DNA from: Mesorhizobium sp.
GTDB lineage: Bacteria; Pseudomonadota; Alphaproteobacteria; Rhizobiales; Rhizobiaceae
DNA: 64,000 nucleotides
Direction: 5' to 3'
Assembly: GCA_004020875.1 (NCBI GenBank)
Contig: SAPZ01000005.1
Location: 248,001 to 312,000, forward strand
In this document: positions 44,234 through 53,315 of the stretch, piece by piece
Layout: each line of letters begins with the position of its first letter
How positions within the stretch are numbered: the stretch's first letter is position 1
Notes under the pieces: generated by a model
What the model was told of the DNA's origin: nothing
What the model saw: the letters and a program-made list of their open reading frames with translations, nothing else
The model's database searches: none
Position numbers and translations under genes: made by a program

Positions 44234-44643
44234 TGTATACTCCTTAAGCCACAAGACACTTAGGCTTGCTTGTTCATGAAACGCCCCGGCCCGTCCGGGG
44301 GGATAAACGAGCCTGGCGTTTAACGGTTCCGAATGTCGTGCTGAAATGCGGCTGAAGCGAACCTGAACTTGGGTCATTCCCGGGCGCGAATGAGGCCGAA
44401 AGGTGACGTTGCATCTTCGCAACAGCGAATGTCAGCAGGCTAATCATGTTGCGCTGCACATCGCTTGGTTCAAGGGGTGCAGCGACATATATTGCCGGGA
44501 ACGGCGCCTCGAATCCGGCGGGGCGGAAGCGCATCCGGGCGGCTTCGCCACATTCCTGCCGCAGGTGGAAATGGCATTTAACACTTGGCCCGTCATATTG
44601 TGCCGGCCTCCCGGAATCGTGAAGCCGATTGAGGATTGACACC
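44234..44643. other. 410-bp divergent intergenic region
   Basis: It separates the porin and SDR genes, which are divergent, and must hold the porin promoter and long leader. No repeat or RNA gene was recognised. Confidence 0.4.
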
Positions 44644-45408
44644 ATGAAACAACCCACGGCCGTCGCGCTGGTGACGGGTGGAGCAAGACGGATAGGCAAG
44701 GCGATCGTCGAGGATCTGGCCGCCAATGGCTTCGCCGTCGCCATCCATGCCAACCGGTCGAGCGGTGAGGCCGAGGCGCTGGCGGGGAAGATCACGGGCG
44801 AGGGCGGGCGCGCCGCCGTCGTCGCCGCCGACCTCACCGACATGGATGCCGTCGGCGATCTTGTCGGCAGATCGGAGGCAGCGCTCGGCCCCGTCACGCT
44901 GCTGGTCAACAATGCTTCCCTGTTCGTCGACGACCGGGTCGAGGATTTCGACTGGCAGGCCTGGGACCGCCATTTCGCCATCCATGTGAAGGCGCCAGCG
45001 CTTCTGGCGCAGAATTTCGCCCGTGCGCTGCCGCAGGGCGAGGAGGGGCTGATCGTCAACATGATCGACCAGCGCGTCTGGCGGCCGACGCCGCGCTATT
45101 TCTCCTATGCGCTGTCGAAATCGGCGCTCTGGACGCAAACTCAGATGCTGGCGCAGGCGCTCGGGCCGCGCATTCGCGTCAACGCCATAGGTCCCGGGCC
45201 GACACTGAAGAACAAGCGCCAGGACGACGATGATTTCGGCAAACAGGTCGAGGGGCTGATCCTGAAGCGCGGCCCGCAATTGTCTGAATTCGGGGCCACG
45301 ATCCGCTATCTCTGGCAGGCGCGCTCGGTGACCGGACAGATGATAGCGCTCGACGGCGGCCAGCATCTTGCGTGGCAGACGCCCGATGTGACAGGCATGG
45401 TGGAATGA
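44644..45408 (+). CDS. SDR-family oxidoreductase
   Basis: 254 residues. The cofactor loop is [12 protein letters not shown], with NNAS at about 98-101 and the catalytic Tyr-Lys in YALSKSAL. The Arg in the second strand region (HANRSS) suggests NADPH, as in pteridine-reductase-like SDRs, and [17 protein letters not shown] resembles the FolM/PTR1 active-site loop. Its final ATGA overlaps uvrC, so the two are translationally coupled. Dihydrofolate or pterin reduction is possible but unproven. Confidence 0.88.
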   Translation: MKQPTAVALVTGGARRIGKAIVEDLAANGFAVAIHANRSSGEAEALAGKITGEGGRAAVVAADLTDMDAVGDLVGRSEAALGPVTLLVNNASLFVDDRVEDFDWQAWDRHFAIHVKAPALLAQNFARALPQGEEGLIVNMIDQRVWRPTPRYFSYALSKSALWTQTQMLAQALGPRIRVNAIGPGPTLKNKRQDDDDFGKQVEGLILKRGPQLSEFGATIRYLWQARSVTGQMIALDGGQHLAWQTPDVTGMVE

Positions 45409-47489
45409 GTCCCACAGCCCAAAAACACAGACGCAACGGCGCCGCCGACGACCTGCCCCCCGATGTCGATCTCGACGTCGAGGACGAGGCGGCGGAGGAG
45501 ATCGTCGAGCCCGAGGCTTTGCCGACCGGCCCCGATGTCGCCTTCACCGCCATCGACTGGACGCCGCATGCCGGCGATGCCGACGGCATGGTCGGCGCCG
45601 AGGTGATCCAGACCTTCGTCAAGCGGCTCCCCAACCAGCCCGGCGTCTATCGCATGATGAACGCCGCCGGCGACGTGCTCTATGTCGGCAAGGCGCGCAG
45701 CCTGAAGAAGCGCGTCACTAACTACGCTCAAGGGCGGTTCCACACTGCCCGCATCGGCCGCATGGTGCGCGAGACGGCCACGATGGAATTCGTCGTCACC
45801 CGCACCGAGATCGAGGCGCTGCTGCTCGAGGCGAACCTCATCAAGCGGCTGAGGCCCCGCTTCAACGTGCTGATGCGCGACGACAAGTCGTTCCCTTATA
45901 TCCTGCTCACCGGCGATCATGTCTCGCCCGGCATCTACAAGCATCGCGGCGCGCGTTCGCGCAAGGGCGACTATTTCGGTCCCTTCGCCTCGGCCGGCGC
46001 GGTCGGCCGCACCATCAATTCGCTGCAGCGGGCCTTCCTGCTCAGAAGCTGCACCAACTCCTTCTATGAGAACCGCACAAGGCCCTGCCTGCTCTACCAG
46101 ATCAAGCGCTGCGCCGGCCCCTGCACCGGCGAGATCTCGCATGAGGGCTATGCCGAGCTCGTCGCGGAGGCCAAGGATTTCCTATCCGGCCGCAGCCAGA
46201 AGGTGAAGACGGAGATCTCGGCCGCCATGCAGCAGGCTTCCGAGGAACTCGATTTCGAGCGCGCTGCGATCTACCGCGATCGTCTTGCCGCGCTGTCCCA
46301 CGTGCAGGCGCATCAGGGCATCAACCCGCAGACGGTCGAGGAGGCCGACGTCTTCGCCATCCACCAGGAAGGCGGCCAGGCCTGCATCCAGGTGTTCTTC
46401 TTCCGCACCGGCCAGAACTGGGGCAATCGCGCCTATTTCCCCAAGGCGGATCCGGCGCTGGAGCCGGCCGAGGTGCTGGGCTCGTTCCTGGCGCAATTCT
46501 ATGACGACAAGTTGCCGGCGCGTACGCTGCTGCTGTCGCAGGTCGCGCAGGAACAGGAACTGCTCGCCGAAGCGCTTTCCACCCATGCGGGCCGCAAGAT
46601 TACGATCTCGGTGCCGCAGCGCGGCGAGAAGAAGGATCTGACCGATCACGCGCTGCAGAATGCGCGCGAGGCGCTTGGCCGCAGGCTGGCCGAAACCTCG
46701 ACGCAGGCGCGGCTGCTGCAGGGATTCGCCGAGACCTTCGGCTTGGCAAGACCCCCGGTGCGCATCGAGGTCTATGACAACTCGCACATCATGGGCACCA
46801 ATGCGGTTGGCGCCATGGTCGTCGCCGGGCCGGAAGGTTTCGTGAAGAACCAGTACCGGAAATTCAACATCCGCTCGACCGAGATCACGCCGGGCGACGA
46901 TTTCGGCATGATGCGCGAGGTAATGCAGCGGCGTTTCTCGCGGCTGCTCAAGGAACATGGCGACGAGCAGTCAGGACCGGCCGCCGCAGACGATGCGGGC
47001 GAGGAGGATCTGGTCGCCGGCAATGGCGGTTTTCCGGCGTGGCCCGACGTTATCCTGATCGACGGCGGCCAGGGCCAGATGACGGCAGTGCGCCAGATCC
47101 TTGCCGACCTCGGCGTGGAAGATCGGGTTGTCGCCATCGGCATCGCCAAGGGCCCGGACCGCGATGCCGGTCGCGAGCGCTTCTTCGTCAAGGGCAAGGA
47201 CTCCTTCATGCTGCCGGTGCGCGACCCGGTGCTCTATTTCGTCCAGCGCCTGCGCGACGAGGTGCACCGCTTTGCCATCGGGTCGCACAGGGCCCGCCGA
47301 AAAAAGGAAATGATCAAGAGCCCGCTCGACGAGATCGCGGGCATCGGTCCCGGCCGCAAGCGCGCCCTGCTGCACGCCTTCGGCACCGCTAAGGCGGTCA
47401 GCCGCGCCGCGGTCGAGGACCTTATCAAGGTCGACGGCATTTCCGAGCATGTGGCGAAGCTGGTCTACAATCACTTCCACGAGAGCTGA
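45405..47489 (+). CDS. uvrC: Excinuclease ABC subunit C
   Basis: 694 residues. An acidic extension of about 65 residues precedes the GIY-YIG endonuclease domain ([20 protein letters not shown]). A cysteine cluster ([13 protein letters not shown]) and UVR motif follow. The RNase-H-like endonuclease domain contains [19 protein letters not shown] and [14 protein letters not shown], and the tandem HhH is [17 protein letters not shown]. It makes both incisions in nucleotide-excision repair with UvrB. The start ATG overlaps the SDR stop codon. Confidence 0.97.
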   Translation: MSPTAQKHRRNGAADDLPPDVDLDVEDEAAEEIVEPEALPTGPDVAFTAIDWTPHAGDADGMVGAEVIQTFVKRLPNQPGVYRMMNAAGDVLYVGKARSLKKRVTNYAQGRFHTARIGRMVRETATMEFVVTRTEIEALLLEANLIKRLRPRFNVLMRDDKSFPYILLTGDHVSPGIYKHRGARSRKGDYFGPFASAGAVGRTINSLQRAFLLRSCTNSFYENRTRPCLLYQIKRCAGPCTGEISHEGYAELVAEAKDFLSGRSQKVKTEISAAMQQASEELDFERAAIYRDRLAALSHVQAHQGINPQTVEEADVFAIHQEGGQACIQVFFFRTGQNWGNRAYFPKADPALEPAEVLGSFLAQFYDDKLPARTLLLSQVAQEQELLAEALSTHAGRKITISVPQRGEKKDLTDHALQNAREALGRRLAETSTQARLLQGFAETFGLARPPVRIEVYDNSHIMGTNAVGAMVVAGPEGFVKNQYRKFNIRSTEITPGDDFGMMREVMQRRFSRLLKEHGDEQSGPAAADDAGEEDLVAGNGGFPAWPDVILIDGGQGQMTAVRQILADLGVEDRVVAIGIAKGPDRDAGRERFFVKGKDSFMLPVRDPVLYFVQRLRDEVHRFAIGSHRARRKKEMIKSPLDEIAGIGPGRKRALLHAFGTAKAVSRAAVEDLIKVDGISEHVAKLVYNHFHES

Positions 47490-47653
47490 GAGCCCGTCCC
47501 GCGCACGGAAGATTGACGAACTAGATTGTGAGCCGCAGAGGCGTTGGCCGACACAAATGCTATTTTTGCCTGGTCAATCGAATCTCGACTGTTGACCCCC
47601 TACATTCGCTTCTGATTTGAGTACGTCTGGCGGAGGAGATTTCCCGAGACGAC

Positions 47654-48250
47654 ATGGCACAACGCGCGTTCAACCTTCCGAACATCCTTACCTATGCCCG
47701 CATCATTGCGGTGCCGTTGGTCGTGCTGTGCTTTTTCCTGGAGGGGCATCTGAAGTCGTCCGACTTCGCCCGCTGGTCGGCACTGGTCATCTTCCTGCTT
47801 GCCTCGATCACCGATTACTTTGACGGCTATTTCGCGCGCGCCTGGCAGCAGACTTCCAACATCGGCAAGATGCTCGACCCGATCGCCGACAAATTGCTGG
47901 TCGCCACCTGCCTGCTCCTGCTTGCCGCCGACACCGACCGCCATGGCGGCATCGCCGGCTGGTCGCTCTGGGCGGCGATCATCATCCTGTGCCGCGAGAT
48001 CCTGGTTTCGGGCTTAAGGGAATATCTGGCCGCCTTGAAAGTGTCGGTGCCGGTCACCCAGCTCGCCAAATGGAAGACCACCATCCAGATGGTCGCCATC
48101 GCCTTCCTTCTTGTCGGCCCGGCCGGCGACAAGATCTTTCCGCTGACCACCCAGATCGGCCTGGTGCTGCTGTGGATCGCGGCGCTCGTCACACTCTACA
48201 CCGGCTACGACTATTTCCGTGCCGGCCTTAAGCACATCATGGACGAGTGA
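47654..48250 (+). CDS. pgsA: CDP-diacylglycerol-glycerol-3-phosphate 3-phosphatidyltransferase
   Basis: 198 residues, several membrane helices. The CDP-alcohol phosphotransferase motif is DYFDGYFARAWQQTSNIGKM then LDPIADK (DG-AR-G-D-D). FNLPNILTYARIIAVPLVV is the typical PgsA start. It makes phosphatidylglycerol phosphate for phosphatidylglycerol and cardiolipin. It lies 164 bp after uvrC, with moaD and moaE following at once. Confidence 0.95.
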   Translation: MAQRAFNLPNILTYARIIAVPLVVLCFFLEGHLKSSDFARWSALVIFLLASITDYFDGYFARAWQQTSNIGKMLDPIADKLLVATCLLLLAADTDRHGGIAGWSLWAAIIILCREILVSGLREYLAALKVSVPVTQLAKWKTTIQMVAIAFLLVGPAGDKIFPLTTQIGLVLLWIAALVTLYTGYDYFRAGLKHIMDE

Positions 48251-48255
48251 AGACA

Positions 48256-48513
48256 ATGTCGACGAAACTCATCTATTTCGCCTGGGTGCGCGAGCGGATC
48301 GGCAAGCCGGAAGAGGAGGTCGAACTGCCCTCCGGCATCGAGACGGTGAGCGAACTGCTGCGTTGGCTGAGATCGCGCGGCGAGGAATACGAAAACGCGC
48401 TGCAATATCCCGATGTCATCCGCGTCGCGATCAACCAGGAGCATGTCGGCCATCGCGAGAAGATCGCGGGCGCGCGCGAGATCGCGCTGTTTCCGCCGAT
48501 GACCGGAGGTTGA
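48256..48513 (+). CDS. moaD: Molybdopterin synthase small subunit
   Basis: 85 residues with a ubiquitin-like fold: KLIYFAWVRERIGKPEEEVE at the start and IALFPPMTGG at the end. The terminal Gly-Gly is thiocarboxylated to carry sulfur into molybdopterin. A GTG at 48247 overlapping the pgsA stop is an alternative start. moaE begins directly after the stop codon. Confidence 0.94.
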   Translation: MSTKLIYFAWVRERIGKPEEEVELPSGIETVSELLRWLRSRGEEYENALQYPDVIRVAINQEHVGHREKIAGAREIALFPPMTGG

Positions 48514-48514
48514 C

Positions 48515-48994
48515 ATGGCCGGCGCCGTCGTGCCCGCCATCCGCATCCAGCGCGAGGATTTCGACGTCGCCGCCGAGATCGCCGGCCTGACCGGGGGCCG
48601 GACCGATATCGGTGCCGTGGTCACCTTCTCCGGGCTTTGCCGCGACGAGCAGGGCGCGCTGTCGGCGCTCGAGCTCGAACACTATCCCGGCATGGCCGAG
48701 GCCGAGATCGGCCGCATCGCCGCTGAAGCCATCGAACGCTGGCCGCTGCAGGGCCTCACCGTCATCCATCGCCACGGTAAGATAATGCCGGGCGAAAACA
48801 TCGTGCTGGTGGTCGCGGCCTCGTCGCACCGGCAGGCGGCCTTCGAGGCGGCGAATTTCCTGATGGATTATCTGAAGTCGCGCGCGCCCTTCTGGAAGAA
48901 GGAACATCTTGCCGACGGCTCCGAGGGCGGCTGGGTCGACGCCAAGGAAGCCGACGATCACGCGGCGGACCGCTGGAAGAAACCGGGCGAATAA
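48515..48994 (+). CDS. moaE: Molybdopterin synthase large subunit
   Basis: 159 residues. GAVVTFSGLCRDEQG, LELEHYPGMAEAEIGRI, VIHRHGKIMPGENIVLVVAA and the catalytic FLMDYLKSRAPFWKKEHL (active-site Lys residues) match MoaE. With MoaD it converts cyclic pyranopterin monophosphate to molybdopterin. The pgsA-moaD-moaE order is common in rhizobia. Confidence 0.95.
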   Translation: MAGAVVPAIRIQREDFDVAAEIAGLTGGRTDIGAVVTFSGLCRDEQGALSALELEHYPGMAEAEIGRIAAEAIERWPLQGLTVIHRHGKIMPGENIVLVVAASSHRQAAFEAANFLMDYLKSRAPFWKKEHLADGSEGGWVDAKEADDHAADRWKKPGE

Positions 48995-49042
48995 TGCATG
49001 TCGCCCAGAAGTGTGCAGTGGTTCTGGGGCAACGACATGCAT
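48994..49042. repeat. Intergenic palindromic repeat (copy A2)
   Basis: ATGCATGTCGCCCAGAA and TTCTGGGGCAACGACATGCA are inverted arms around GTGTGCAGTGG. It overlaps the moaE stop codon. It shares its layout with the elements at 10354 and 50938. Confidence 0.82.
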
Positions 49043-49128
49043 CAGAAAAAACTCCCGTTCGGCCATCGAACGACCGCATTCCTTGCCAAGCTTGCTAATC
49101 GGTTTGATTTGCTTGGCGGAGCAATCTC

Positions 49129-49542
49129 ATGCTGGACCGCATCGCGGAGTTCTTCATCTTCGGGCTGGCGCCGCTGGTCGTTGGCGTGCTTGCCGTGCCG
49201 CAAGTGACCAAGGCCGGCGAGAAGACGATCACGGGCGAGGTGATCTATCGCGAGCGCATCGCCCTGCCGCCCGACGCCGTGCTGGTGATCGAGCTTGCCG
49301 ACGTTTCCGTGGCCGATGCGCCCGCAACCGTCATCGCCAAGCGCAGGGTCGCGCCCACCGGCCAGGTGCCGATCAAATTCGACATCGGTTTCGACCCCAA
49401 GGCGATCCAGAAGGGCCGGACCTATGCGCTGCAAGCGCGCATCACGGTCGGCGAGCGGCTGATGTTCATCACCGACGCAAGCCACCGGGTCGATCCGCTG
49501 GCCGGCGGTCATCAAGGCATCGTCTTGAAACGGGCTGGTTGA
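49129..49542 (+). CDS. YbaY-family protein
   Basis: 137 residues. An N-terminal hydrophobic segment (1-25) is followed by a beta-sandwich typical of YbaY: ITGEVIYRERIALPPDAVLV, IELADVSVADAPATVIAKRR, PIKFDIGFDPKAIQ and YALQARITVGERLMFITD. No lipobox cysteine is visible, unlike E. coli YbaY, so it is probably membrane-anchored or secreted. Located between moaE and the fluoride riboswitch; no functional link is apparent. Confidence 0.85.
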   Translation: MLDRIAEFFIFGLAPLVVGVLAVPQVTKAGEKTITGEVIYRERIALPPDAVLVIELADVSVADAPATVIAKRRVAPTGQVPIKFDIGFDPKAIQKGRTYALQARITVGERLMFITDASHRVDPLAGGHQGIVLKRAG

Positions 49543-49576
49543 CCGCGCCTCGGTGACCGCCTAGTTTCCCTCAAAA

Positions 49577-49662
49577 ATGGGGATGGGGTTCCCCCGAGAC
49601 CGCCCTTATGGGCTGATGACTCCTGCCAGGCGTGCGCTTGCGCGGCAGGATTTGTTTTCCCG
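49577..49662 (+). promoter_or_regulatory. Fluoride riboswitch (crcB motif) with terminator platform
   Basis: GGGGATGGGGTTCCCCC, then ACCGCCC...GGGCTGATGACTCCT, reproduces the conserved fluoride-aptamer core including the GATGG, TTCC and CTGATGACTCCT segments. Just downstream TCCTGCC (49621-49627) and GGCAGGA (49644-49650) can form a hairpin ahead of TTTGTTTT, a transcription-terminator expression platform. The ON switch leads to crcB-crcB-DUF190, fluoride export genes. Confidence 0.92.
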
Positions 49663-49720
49663 CTCGCATCATGCCTGATTTCGTGAGGTGATTCCGGTGC
49701 GGAATCGCGTTTGGAAAGGC

Positions 49721-50143
49721 ATGAAAGCGATGACCCTTGCGGCTTGCGCCCTGGTCCTGATCGGCGGTTTCCTTGGCGGCATATCCCGCTTCTTCCTCTC
49801 GGGCGTGATCGGCCGTGGGGTCGGCGAGACCTTTCCCTGGGGCACGCTGGCGGTCAATGTCTCCGGCGCTCTTGCCATCGGCGCCTTCGCCGGTGCCGCG
49901 CGGGCGGTGGGCGGCGTCTTCGCCAGCGATCTCGTGCGTGACCTGATCGTCGTCGGACTGTTCGGCGGCTATACGACAGTGTCGTCCTTCTGCCTGCAGA
50001 CGCTCAACCTCGCGCTCGACGGCGAGGGCCGGCTCGCCGCCTTCAACATCGTCGCTTCGTCGGTCCTGTGCGTGCTGTTCGTCGCGCTCGGTTTCTGGGC
50101 GATCGTCTGGGTCTCTGGGTCAGCCACCGGCATGGCGGGCTGA
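49721..50143 (+). CDS. crcB: Fluoride channel subunit CrcB/Fluc (first copy)
   Basis: 140 residues from ATG 49721; ATG 49730 or GTG 49688 are alternatives. Four membrane helices. GGFLGGISRFFLSG at the start, WGTLAVNVSGALAIG with the pore Asn, and GLFGGYTTVSSFCLQTLNL with the central Na+-site region are typical. It lies directly under a fluoride riboswitch. Two adjacent copies suggest an obligate heterodimeric Fluc, as found in many paired systems. Confidence 0.94.
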   Translation: MKAMTLAACALVLIGGFLGGISRFFLSGVIGRGVGETFPWGTLAVNVSGALAIGAFAGAARAVGGVFASDLVRDLIVVGLFGGYTTVSSFCLQTLNLALDGEGRLAAFNIVASSVLCVLFVALGFWAIVWVSGSATGMAG

Positions 50144-50146
50144 GCG

Positions 50147-50569
50147 ATGCAGGACAGGCAGGCGGCAATGCGGCTTTATCTGGCGGTCGGCTGCGGCGCG
50201 GCGATCGGCTCCCTGACCCGCTTCCTGTCGGGCTATGTCATCGTCTCGCTGCTCGGCCTGAACGCTCTATGGTCGACCGCTTTCGTCAACGTCGTCGGCT
50301 CCTGGGTCATCGTGGCCTTTGCCACGCTGACCGGACCGGATGGACGCATGATGGTCGGCGCGGTCGGCCGCAATTTCGTCATGGCCGGCTTCTGCGGCGG
50401 CCTCACCACGTTTTCGGCGATGAGCCTCGACACCTTCATCCTGCTGTTTGAGGGCGACTTGCCGCTGGCCGCGACCTATCTCATCAGTGTGGTCGGGCTG
50501 TCGCTCGCCGGCGCGTGGCTGGGCTATCTGATGGCATCTAGGCTCAACCGCTTACCGGTAGACAGGTAA
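50147..50569 (+). CDS. crcB: Fluoride channel subunit CrcB/Fluc (second copy)
   Basis: 140 residues with four helices. [29 protein letters not shown] and [19 protein letters not shown] match CrcB; the TTFS block contains the conserved Phe-box region. Starts 3 bp after the first crcB. The sequence differs clearly from copy 1, consistent with heterodimer partners rather than a recent duplication. Confidence 0.94.
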   Translation: MQDRQAAMRLYLAVGCGAAIGSLTRFLSGYVIVSLLGLNALWSTAFVNVVGSWVIVAFATLTGPDGRMMVGAVGRNFVMAGFCGGLTTFSAMSLDTFILLFEGDLPLAATYLISVVGLSLAGAWLGYLMASRLNRLPVDR

Positions 50570-50583
50570 CAGGGAGGAGAAAC

Positions 50584-50928
50584 ATGCAACTTCCCGCGCA
50601 ATGCGCGCTGCTCAGGATCTTCTTCGGCGAGGACGACAGGGCGGCCGACGGCAAGCCGCTGCACGAGGCGATCGTCATCAAGGCGCGCGAAGCGGGCATG
50701 GCCGGCGCCACGGTGCTGCGCGGGCCGCTGGGCTTCGGCCGCTCCAGCGTGCTTCACACCGCCAAGATCCTGCGCCTGTCGCAGGATCTGCCCATCGTCG
50801 TCGAGATCGTCGATGCGCCGGAGAAGATCGATGCGCTGATCCCTGCGATCAAGGCGCTGACGAGTGAGAGGAGCTGCCTGATCACCAGGGAGAAGGTCGA
50901 GGTCATCCGCTACGGCGATGGGGACTGA
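50584..50928 (+). CDS. DUF190 family protein
   Basis: 114 residues, PII-like ferredoxin fold: ALLRIFFGEDDRAADGKPLH, REAGMAGATVLRGPLGFG, LRLSQDLPIVVEIVDAPEKI and LITREKVEVIRY. DUF190 genes are often found beside crcB, so it is probably part of the fluoride response, perhaps a regulator of the channel. A GGGAGGAGAA site precedes the ATG. Confidence 0.92.
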   Translation: MQLPAQCALLRIFFGEDDRAADGKPLHEAIVIKAREAGMAGATVLRGPLGFGRSSVLHTAKILRLSQDLPIVVEIVDAPEKIDALIPAIKALTSERSCLITREKVEVIRYGDGD

Positions 50929-50937
50929 TCCCTAAAG

Positions 50938-51034
50938 CATGTCTCCCGAAAGTGGGTACCGGTTTCGGGATAAAGACATGCGTAAAAGACCTAAAGCGCA
51001 TTGAGCGAATCCGAAGGATCGCAACGCGCTTTAG
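50938..51034. repeat. Two adjacent intergenic palindromes (copy A3 and a CTAAAGCGC element)
   Basis: GCATGTCTCCCGAAA with its inverted partner TTTCGGGATAAAGACATGC occupies 50938-50981 and is a member of the family seen at 10354 and 48994. The second, 50991-51034, runs from CTAAAGCGCATTGAGCG to CAACGCGCTTTAG and is another rhizobial-type palindrome. Both lie between DUF190 and a convergent small gene. Confidence 0.78.
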
Positions 51035-51043
51035 GACCCTCGA

Positions 51044-51250
51044 TCAGCGGTGGCGAAGACGGCGGCCGATCGTATCCTCGTCGAAAATGCCGGCGGAAAA
51101 CAGCTTCATGGCTTCGATCGCCAGGTCTGATGCCTCGGAACTGCCGCGGGCAATGCCCCGCTCCACGCAGACCTGGTCATAGATGCGCTTCAGCAGGACG
51201 AGATCGTCCGGATAGGCTATGCCGCTCTTGGAAACATGGGGGCCGATCAT
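51044..51250 (-). CDS. Small uncharacterised protein
   Basis: 68 residues from an ATG at 51250 with a strong GGAGG site. It is helical: YPDDLVLLKRIYDQVCVERG, then SSEASDLAIEAMKLFSAGIF and DEDTIGRRLRHR. The composition and start signal support a real gene; a conserved rhizobial small protein is likely. I cannot assign a function. Confidence 0.72.
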   Translation of the reverse strand: MIGPHVSKSGIAYPDDLVLLKRIYDQVCVERGIARGSSEASDLAIEAMKLFSAGIFDEDTIGRRLRHR

Positions 51251-51365
51251 CGCATCCTCCATTGTTGGACGGAAGCATGACAGAAGCTCGCGGGGGCGGG
51301 GAGCCTTCTATCGCCTGACCAGCACCATAGGGAGCTAGGTCGGTTACGCATTCACCCATGTTAAA

Positions 51366-51387
51366 AAGGCGGCCCGGGGGCCGCCTT
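51366..51387 (-). terminator. Terminator after ndk
   Basis: AAGGCGGCCC and GGGCCGCCTT are inverted complements, with a run of As on the plus strand (Ts in the ndk transcript) just beyond. Confidence 0.82.
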
Positions 51388-51413
51388 CTGAATTCTGGAA
51401 GGTTTCAGCTGAC

Positions 51414-51836
51414 TCAGCCGACGATCTCGGTGTCCGAGAACCAGTATTTGATCTCCTGCGCGGCCGTCTCCGGCGCGTCGGAGCCATGCACGGAGTTCTC
51501 GCCGATCGACAGCGCATGCACCTTGCGGATGGTGCCTTCGGCGGCGTTTGCCGGGTTGGTGGCGCCCATCACTTCGCGGTTCTTGGCAATGGCGTTCTCG
51601 CCTTCCAGCACCTGCACGATGGTGGGCGCCGACGACATGAATTCCACCAGCTCGCCGAAGAACGGGCGATCCTTGTGGACGGCGTAGAAACCCTCGGCCT
51701 CGCGGCGGCTCATCCATACGCGGCGCGATGCGACGACGCGCAGGCCGGCGTCTTCCAGCATCTTGGTGATGGCACCAGTCAGGTTGCGCCTGGTCGCGTC
51801 CGGCTTGATCATGGAGAAGGTGCGTTCGATCGCCAT
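51414..51836 (-). CDS. ndk: Nucleoside diphosphate kinase
   Basis: 140 residues. It exchanges gamma-phosphates between nucleoside di- and triphosphates. [20 protein letters not shown] at the start, the active-site block [15 protein letters not shown] with phosphorylated His117, and the C-terminal [13 protein letters not shown] are diagnostic. The ATG at 51836 is supported by the conserved MAIERTF start. A terminator lies 27 bp after the stop codon. Confidence 0.97.
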   Translation of the reverse strand: MAIERTFSMIKPDATRRNLTGAITKMLEDAGLRVVASRRVWMSRREAEGFYAVHKDRPFFGELVEFMSSAPTIVQVLEGENAIAKNREVMGATNPANAAEGTIRKVHALSIGENSVHGSDAPETAAQEIKYWFSDTEIVG

Positions 51837-52016
51837 AGGGTCGTCCTTGTTCTTGGGAATGGAAATTGGAGTGGCGGGCTCTATACAAGCCGCCCGCCGG
51901 CTTGCCAAGGGGAGGCGGCTTCTGGCCAAGGCGGGCGCTTTGCGGGATAATTAAACGCCTGCGAACGTGCTTCGCGTCGAACCCAGGCGCGTTGCGGCAG
52001 CGCGGAGCCTGAGGCG

Positions 52017-52250
52017 ATGAACCGGCGCTATCTCACGCGCGGCGATATGGCCGGCCTTCTTTTCATCGCAGCGTTTTGCGCCGCTGTCGCTCTTGCCCTG
52101 CTTTTCTTTTCACGACGCGCCGAGCGGAATTTCGGCTTTGGCCCGGAATGGCAATGTGCACGCATGGCGGAGGGCGATCCGATCTGCGTCAGGCTCGCCA
52201 ATCGCGATGCGCCGAATGGGGAGGCGGGTGACAAGGGCGCGTCGAAGTAG
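52017..52250 (+). CDS. Small membrane protein
   Basis: 77 residues with one membrane helix (about 11-32, MAGLLFIAAFCAAVALALLF) and a C-terminal soluble part with FGFGPEWQCARMAEGDPICV, which contains two cysteines. The WxC...PxC pattern resembles conserved rhizobial small membrane proteins. Function unknown. Confidence 0.65.
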   Translation: MNRRYLTRGDMAGLLFIAAFCAAVALALLFFSRRAERNFGFGPEWQCARMAEGDPICVRLANRDAPNGEAGDKGASK

Positions 52251-52253
52251 ACG

Positions 52254-52550
52254 CTAGAGCACGATCTCAATGGTCAGTGTCGGCTCATCGCCCGCCTTGA
52301 GGCTTTCGCGCTGGCGCACCGACGCTTTGACCGGCAACAGCAGGCTCCCGGTCGTCTTGTCTGGGAAGAGCGATGTCTGCCACCGGGTTTCGCCGATCAC
52401 CGCGGTGACGCCGAGAGAGCCCCAGGGGCGCGCAAGCCCCGCCATCGCCGCCTTGATCCGCGCCGCGACATCCGACGGCAGCGTGATGAAATGCCAGCCG
52501 CCCTTGCCGGGGTAGACCCAGATACCGGCCTGCATCTCATAACGCAGCAT
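52254..52550 (-). CDS. DUF1905 domain protein
   Basis: 98 residues from the ATG at 52550. MLRYEMQAGIWVYPGKGGWH, FITLPSDVAARIKAAM and WGSLGVTAVIGETRWQTSLF, then LLLPVKASVRQRESLKAGD fit DUF1905. A GTG at 52571 that overlaps the GST stop codon is an alternative. Function unknown, cytosolic beta-barrel-like domain. Probably cotranscribed with the upstream GST gene. Confidence 0.88.
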   Translation of the reverse strand: MLRYEMQAGIWVYPGKGGWHFITLPSDVAARIKAAMAGLARPWGSLGVTAVIGETRWQTSLFPDKTTGSLLLPVKASVRQRESLKAGDEPTLTIEIVL

Positions 52551-52567
52551 GGCAATTCCGACGGCCG

Positions 52568-53260
52568 TCACGCCGCCGCCGCGACCTGCCGCCCGATACC
52601 GCCATGCAGATCGAGGCAGCGCTCGAACCAGCTAGTGATGCTGTCGCTGTCGTCGAGCAACTGGAAAGGCGAGGCGACGCGCCCCCATTGCAGCGCACCG
52701 AACACGATGTAATCGGCAAACAGCGGCGCCTCGCCGCCGATGAAAGGCTGGTAGGCAAGCGTCGAGCGCAGCGGTTCCAGCGCGGCGCGGAAGGCCGCGA
52801 GCCCGGCATCGCGCTTGGTCACGACCTCTTCCAGCCGCTTGCCGTAGCGCTGCTCGCGGCTTGCGCGGAAATAGGCGGCGTTGGGCTCGTCTTGCATGTC
52901 ATGCAGGTCGGTCAGCGCCACCGTCGCGACATAGGGGTGGATGGTCAGCTGCGACCAGCGCTCGATGAAGCGCGCCATCGCCTTGCCCCCTTCTCCGCCA
53001 AACAGCGTCGGCCGGTCCGGATAGGCTTCGTCGAGATAGAGCGCTATGGCGAAGGAATCGGCCACCACGCGCTCGCCGTCGCGGATCACCGGCACTGTCT
53101 TCGACGCGCCGCCTTCGACCTTGGGCACTTCGAGGAAGCGCGTCGGCACCTTGGTCGCGGTGAGTCCCTTGTGGGCCAGCGCCATCTTCGTCTTCCAGCA
53201 ATGCGGACTGAACGGGCGTTCGGCGTCGTGGCCGACAAGGTCGTAGAGAAGAATGGTCAT
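52568..53260 (-). CDS. Glutathione S-transferase family protein (etherase-like)
   Basis: 230 residues. The thioredoxin-like domain is LLYDLVGHDAERPFSPHCWK (Ser-containing active site), with TVPVIRDGERVVADSFAIAL for glutathione contacts. The long helical domain starts about residue 90. RPFSPHCWKTKMALAHKGL resembles LigE/beta-etherase-type GSTs. It overlaps in antisense the 5' side of the open frame preceding the DinB gene, but the true DinB start is beyond it. Confidence 0.88.
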   Translation of the reverse strand: MTILLYDLVGHDAERPFSPHCWKTKMALAHKGLTATKVPTRFLEVPKVEGGASKTVPVIRDGERVVADSFAIALYLDEAYPDRPTLFGGEGGKAMARFIERWSQLTIHPYVATVALTDLHDMQDEPNAAYFRASREQRYGKRLEEVVTKRDAGLAAFRAALEPLRSTLAYQPFIGGEAPLFADYIVFGALQWGRVASPFQLLDDSDSITSWFERCLDLHGGIGRQVAAAA

Positions 53261-53315
53261 TGGCGCGTCCGTTGCTGCGGGTTACGTAGAGCCAGGATTC
53301 GTGGCGAACCGGTGG

